This document shows positions 62,241-64,000 of a stretch of 64,000 nucleotides of DNA, piece by piece. Source of the stretch: Orthonyx spaldingii (lineage: Eukaryota > Chordata > Aves > Passeriformes > Orthonychidae); the NCBI GenBank assembly GCA_013397795.1, contig VZTJ01005909.1, forward strand, positions 718,084 to 782,083, written 5' to 3'. The position numbers and the translations under genes are program-made. Within the stretch, counting starts at the first letter, position 1. The number at the start of each line of letters is the position of its first letter. Under the pieces are notes generated by a model, which worked only from the letters and a program-made list of their open reading frames with translations, searched no databases and was not told where the DNA came from.

Positions 62241-62610
62241 ACTCGGAGACACCGACTCCATCTCTGCTCTGCACGCATGGCGCCTCCCAGATCCAAGCTG
62301 CCTGCCAGTCCTTTTCCTGGCTTCTATTTTTGCAGGTGCAATTTCATATTTGAAAATAACCATGCTGCACACGCACATATATATATATTTTTTTTTTCCT
62401 CACCGTCTCCCTGGCTCATTGCACATGGAAACAGCAGCGATGGGAGAGCAAACCTCCCTGTCTGTAGCACACAGCAGCAATTAGACATCCAAGTGCTTGT
62501 TACCCCATGCCTTGGGGTGAAGGTACCCACAGCCCGGGTTCTTTGTGCTGTCTGCACCTTCCAAGTGGCACAGGCTTGAAAACACACACATAAAGTTACC
62601 AGTTTACGGT

Positions 62611-62641
62611 AAAATAATAATAAAAAATAATAATAATAAAA
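62611..62641. repeat. (AAT)n microsatellite
   Basis: AAAATAATAATAAAAAATAA and further TAA units, about ten imperfect copies. A CACACACA run sits about 25 bases to the left, and an (AT)6 plus T10 tract at about 62376-62398 is further left. Confidence 0.85.
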
Positions 62642-63189
62642 AGTAAAGAATGAAATAAAAGAGTCTGAAAGCTCATGTCTGGCTCAGCTCCTAACTGTTG
62701 CTCAGAGTCCATAAATTATATCCCAGTGCTGGAGCTAGTGTGATTGCACTATCGGCAAAAAGGGCGAGAAAGCTTCTGTTCCTCATCTGACACAAGCAGG
62801 CTCAGCTTGGGTCATCAAATAAATAGAGTGGAGATGTAATGTGGTACATGCTGTTCCCCTGAACCATGGCTGAGAAAAGCACAGACGGGGAAAGCAACAG
62901 GAAAGGGAAATCCTACGGGGAAACTTGAAGGGGCAGTGAAGGGATTTTTTTATGGCCAAGGCAAGGACAGCACTCTGGAAATATCCTGCCTCCAGCTCCT
63001 TCTCTGAGAAGGAGGACCAGAGAGAAGACAGAAGGGTCTTTCTGTAGAAAGGAGAGGATTCTGAGCTTCAAAGTTTTGGGTTGAAAAATCAGGGATGTGA
63101 ACTTGCTGATGGCTTCTTGATATAACTGTAGTGCAGATGACAAATACCAGATCCTTGTCCGAGTGAGCACCGAGCAAGGGAGACTCTAC

Positions 63190-63780
63190 CTAAAACATGA
63201 CCTGAATAGGGGCTGCTGGAGCATGGTTATTACCAGATTTTGCTTGGCAAGCTGATCCCCGGCCAAGAGAATTGGCTCGAGAAATTAACTTGGTGAGTTG
63301 TTCAGCACTTTGCTGCTCAGGTAACGAGCGGACCTGTAGGCGATTGCATTGTAGAACTTCACAAACTGCTTGTACCATTGACATGGTTTAACAGACTGCT
63401 GTTTATGAGACAGAGCAGTATTTAAAAGACACATTTCTCTCAGAGCCGCACATAAAATTTGATAGCTAAATAGCTGTAAATGCTACTGAAGTCTGACAAC
63501 TCAAAGAGGAATCAAGGGTCTGTCATGCGGAGTATCCGCCAATACACCCGGCCCCGCAGAGCCAGTGAGACTTCCAGTCTCATAAAACCTTTTTTATATT
63601 GGAAGTGAGAATTTGTGCAGTGCATATGAACTCTCTTTTATTGGGCTGGTGTGATGCTGAGAAAATGCAGTTAAAGCTGTACAAGTTCCCCTTGGAGCGC
63701 TATCGGGGTGTCTATAAATCAAAAGCTTTATCCTGGAATGGGTTTACTAAATAAACCTTCTTTAATTTGGGCTCGTGCTG
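63190..63780. promoter_or_regulatory. Long AT-balanced repeat-free block, candidate conserved non-coding region
   Basis: About 590 bases without recognisable repeats or open frames. They are rich in words such as GAAATTAACTTGG, CCATTGACATGG, GTTTATGAGACAG, AAAATTTGATAGC and TATTTAAAAGACAC, plus several isolated CpGs. The texture differs from the repeat-littered intron to its left. It could contain an untranslated exon, but I see no convincing pair of splice sites. Confidence 0.25.
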
Positions 63781-64000
63781 AGCAGCAGGACCACAGTGGG
63801 AGTCGGTGCCTCCTCTTATCAGTGCCCATTTGCACTGCTGGAGCGGGCACAGCCCTGAGTGAGAGGTCTCTGGCCCATCTCCCAACTCTTGGAACCAACA
63901 AGAGCGTTCCAACCACACAGCATCCTCCAGAGCCTGGCACCATTCTCCTCACTCCTCTCATGGGAGTTTAACCCTCCCAAAACACCCGTGACCCCCCCCC

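Larger units (their letters stand above)
48542..64000 (-). other. CNTFR: Sequence upstream of the CNTFR start codon (5'-UTR intron and/or flank)
   Basis: The ATG exon begins right at a splice acceptor, so at least one untranslated exon lies upstream on the minus strand, that is, at higher coordinates, in this stretch or beyond the window. I cannot place it: no large CpG-island promoter with an obvious donor is visible here. Contents: a MIR relic (49908), a 38-bp minisatellite (52236-52640), a GATA-motif block (53030), a CR1 3' end (56344), a 39-base A tract (58710), AT-rich unique sequence (59680-60140), an old CR1 (61235), a CpG-containing block with paired TGATTAAT sites (62035), (AAT)n (62611) and a long AT-balanced repeat-free block (63190-63780). 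The stretches 50100-52200, 53650-55900 and 56500-58400 show nothing I recognise. Confidence 0.65.

Noticed and set aside
1..64000. tRNA, rRNA, CRISPR arrays, bacterial operons or an integrated virus
   Set aside because: No cloverleaf with A/B box words, no rRNA cores, no regular spacer arrays and no LTR pairs or viral polymerase motifs were seen. The only reverse-transcriptase remnants are CR1/L3-type LINEs.

Overview
The window is vertebrate nuclear DNA, almost certainly from a bird. Three things point there. Several insertions are CR1 LINEs of avian type, 5'-truncated and lacking a poly(A) tail. Older LINE and MIR relics shared across amniotes are also present. The only protein-coding exons I can establish match the ciliary neurotrophic factor receptor alpha (CNTFR), with residues close to the chicken protein as I remember it. 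The sequence is a draft assembly: three runs of N, one single N, and C/G homopolymers beside the two short gaps. CNTFR is Z-linked in birds, so a Z-chromosome origin is a reasonable inference, but nothing in the window proves it.

The window lies inside CNTFR, which is read on the minus strand. The initiator/signal-peptide exon is at 48460-48541 and the next coding exon, the Ig-like domain, is at 21183-21413. They are separated by a 27,046-bp intron. Both junctions are phase 1 with good splice signals, and they join through a split Glu codon. The fibronectin III exons (including the WSXWS motif) and the GPI-anchor exon should lie to the left. I did not find them by eye in 1-21182, so the intron after the Ig exon probably runs off the window. 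Sequence from 48542 to 64000 is upstream of the start codon and should hold 5'-UTR intron and/or promoter-side sequence. I cannot place the untranslated exons or the promoter.

The rest is intronic or flanking. It holds CR1 and CR1/L3-like LINE relics (1193, 9600, 30003, 31710, 42650, 45140, 56344, 61235), MIR-like SINE relics, a palindromic MITE-like relic, simple repeats, a 38-bp-period minisatellite at about 52236-52640, and assembly gaps. Several repeat-free, AT-balanced blocks carry clustered transcription-factor core motifs and look like conserved non-coding elements. The most striking is the CpG-rich block at 14560-15110, with a paired-class homeodomain dimer site and an octamer. Most long open frames in the window are chance frames in GC-rich introns. 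No tRNA, rRNA, CRISPR array, prokaryotic operon or new multi-gene system is visible. The unusual content is regulatory and repeat-structural rather than a new protein system.
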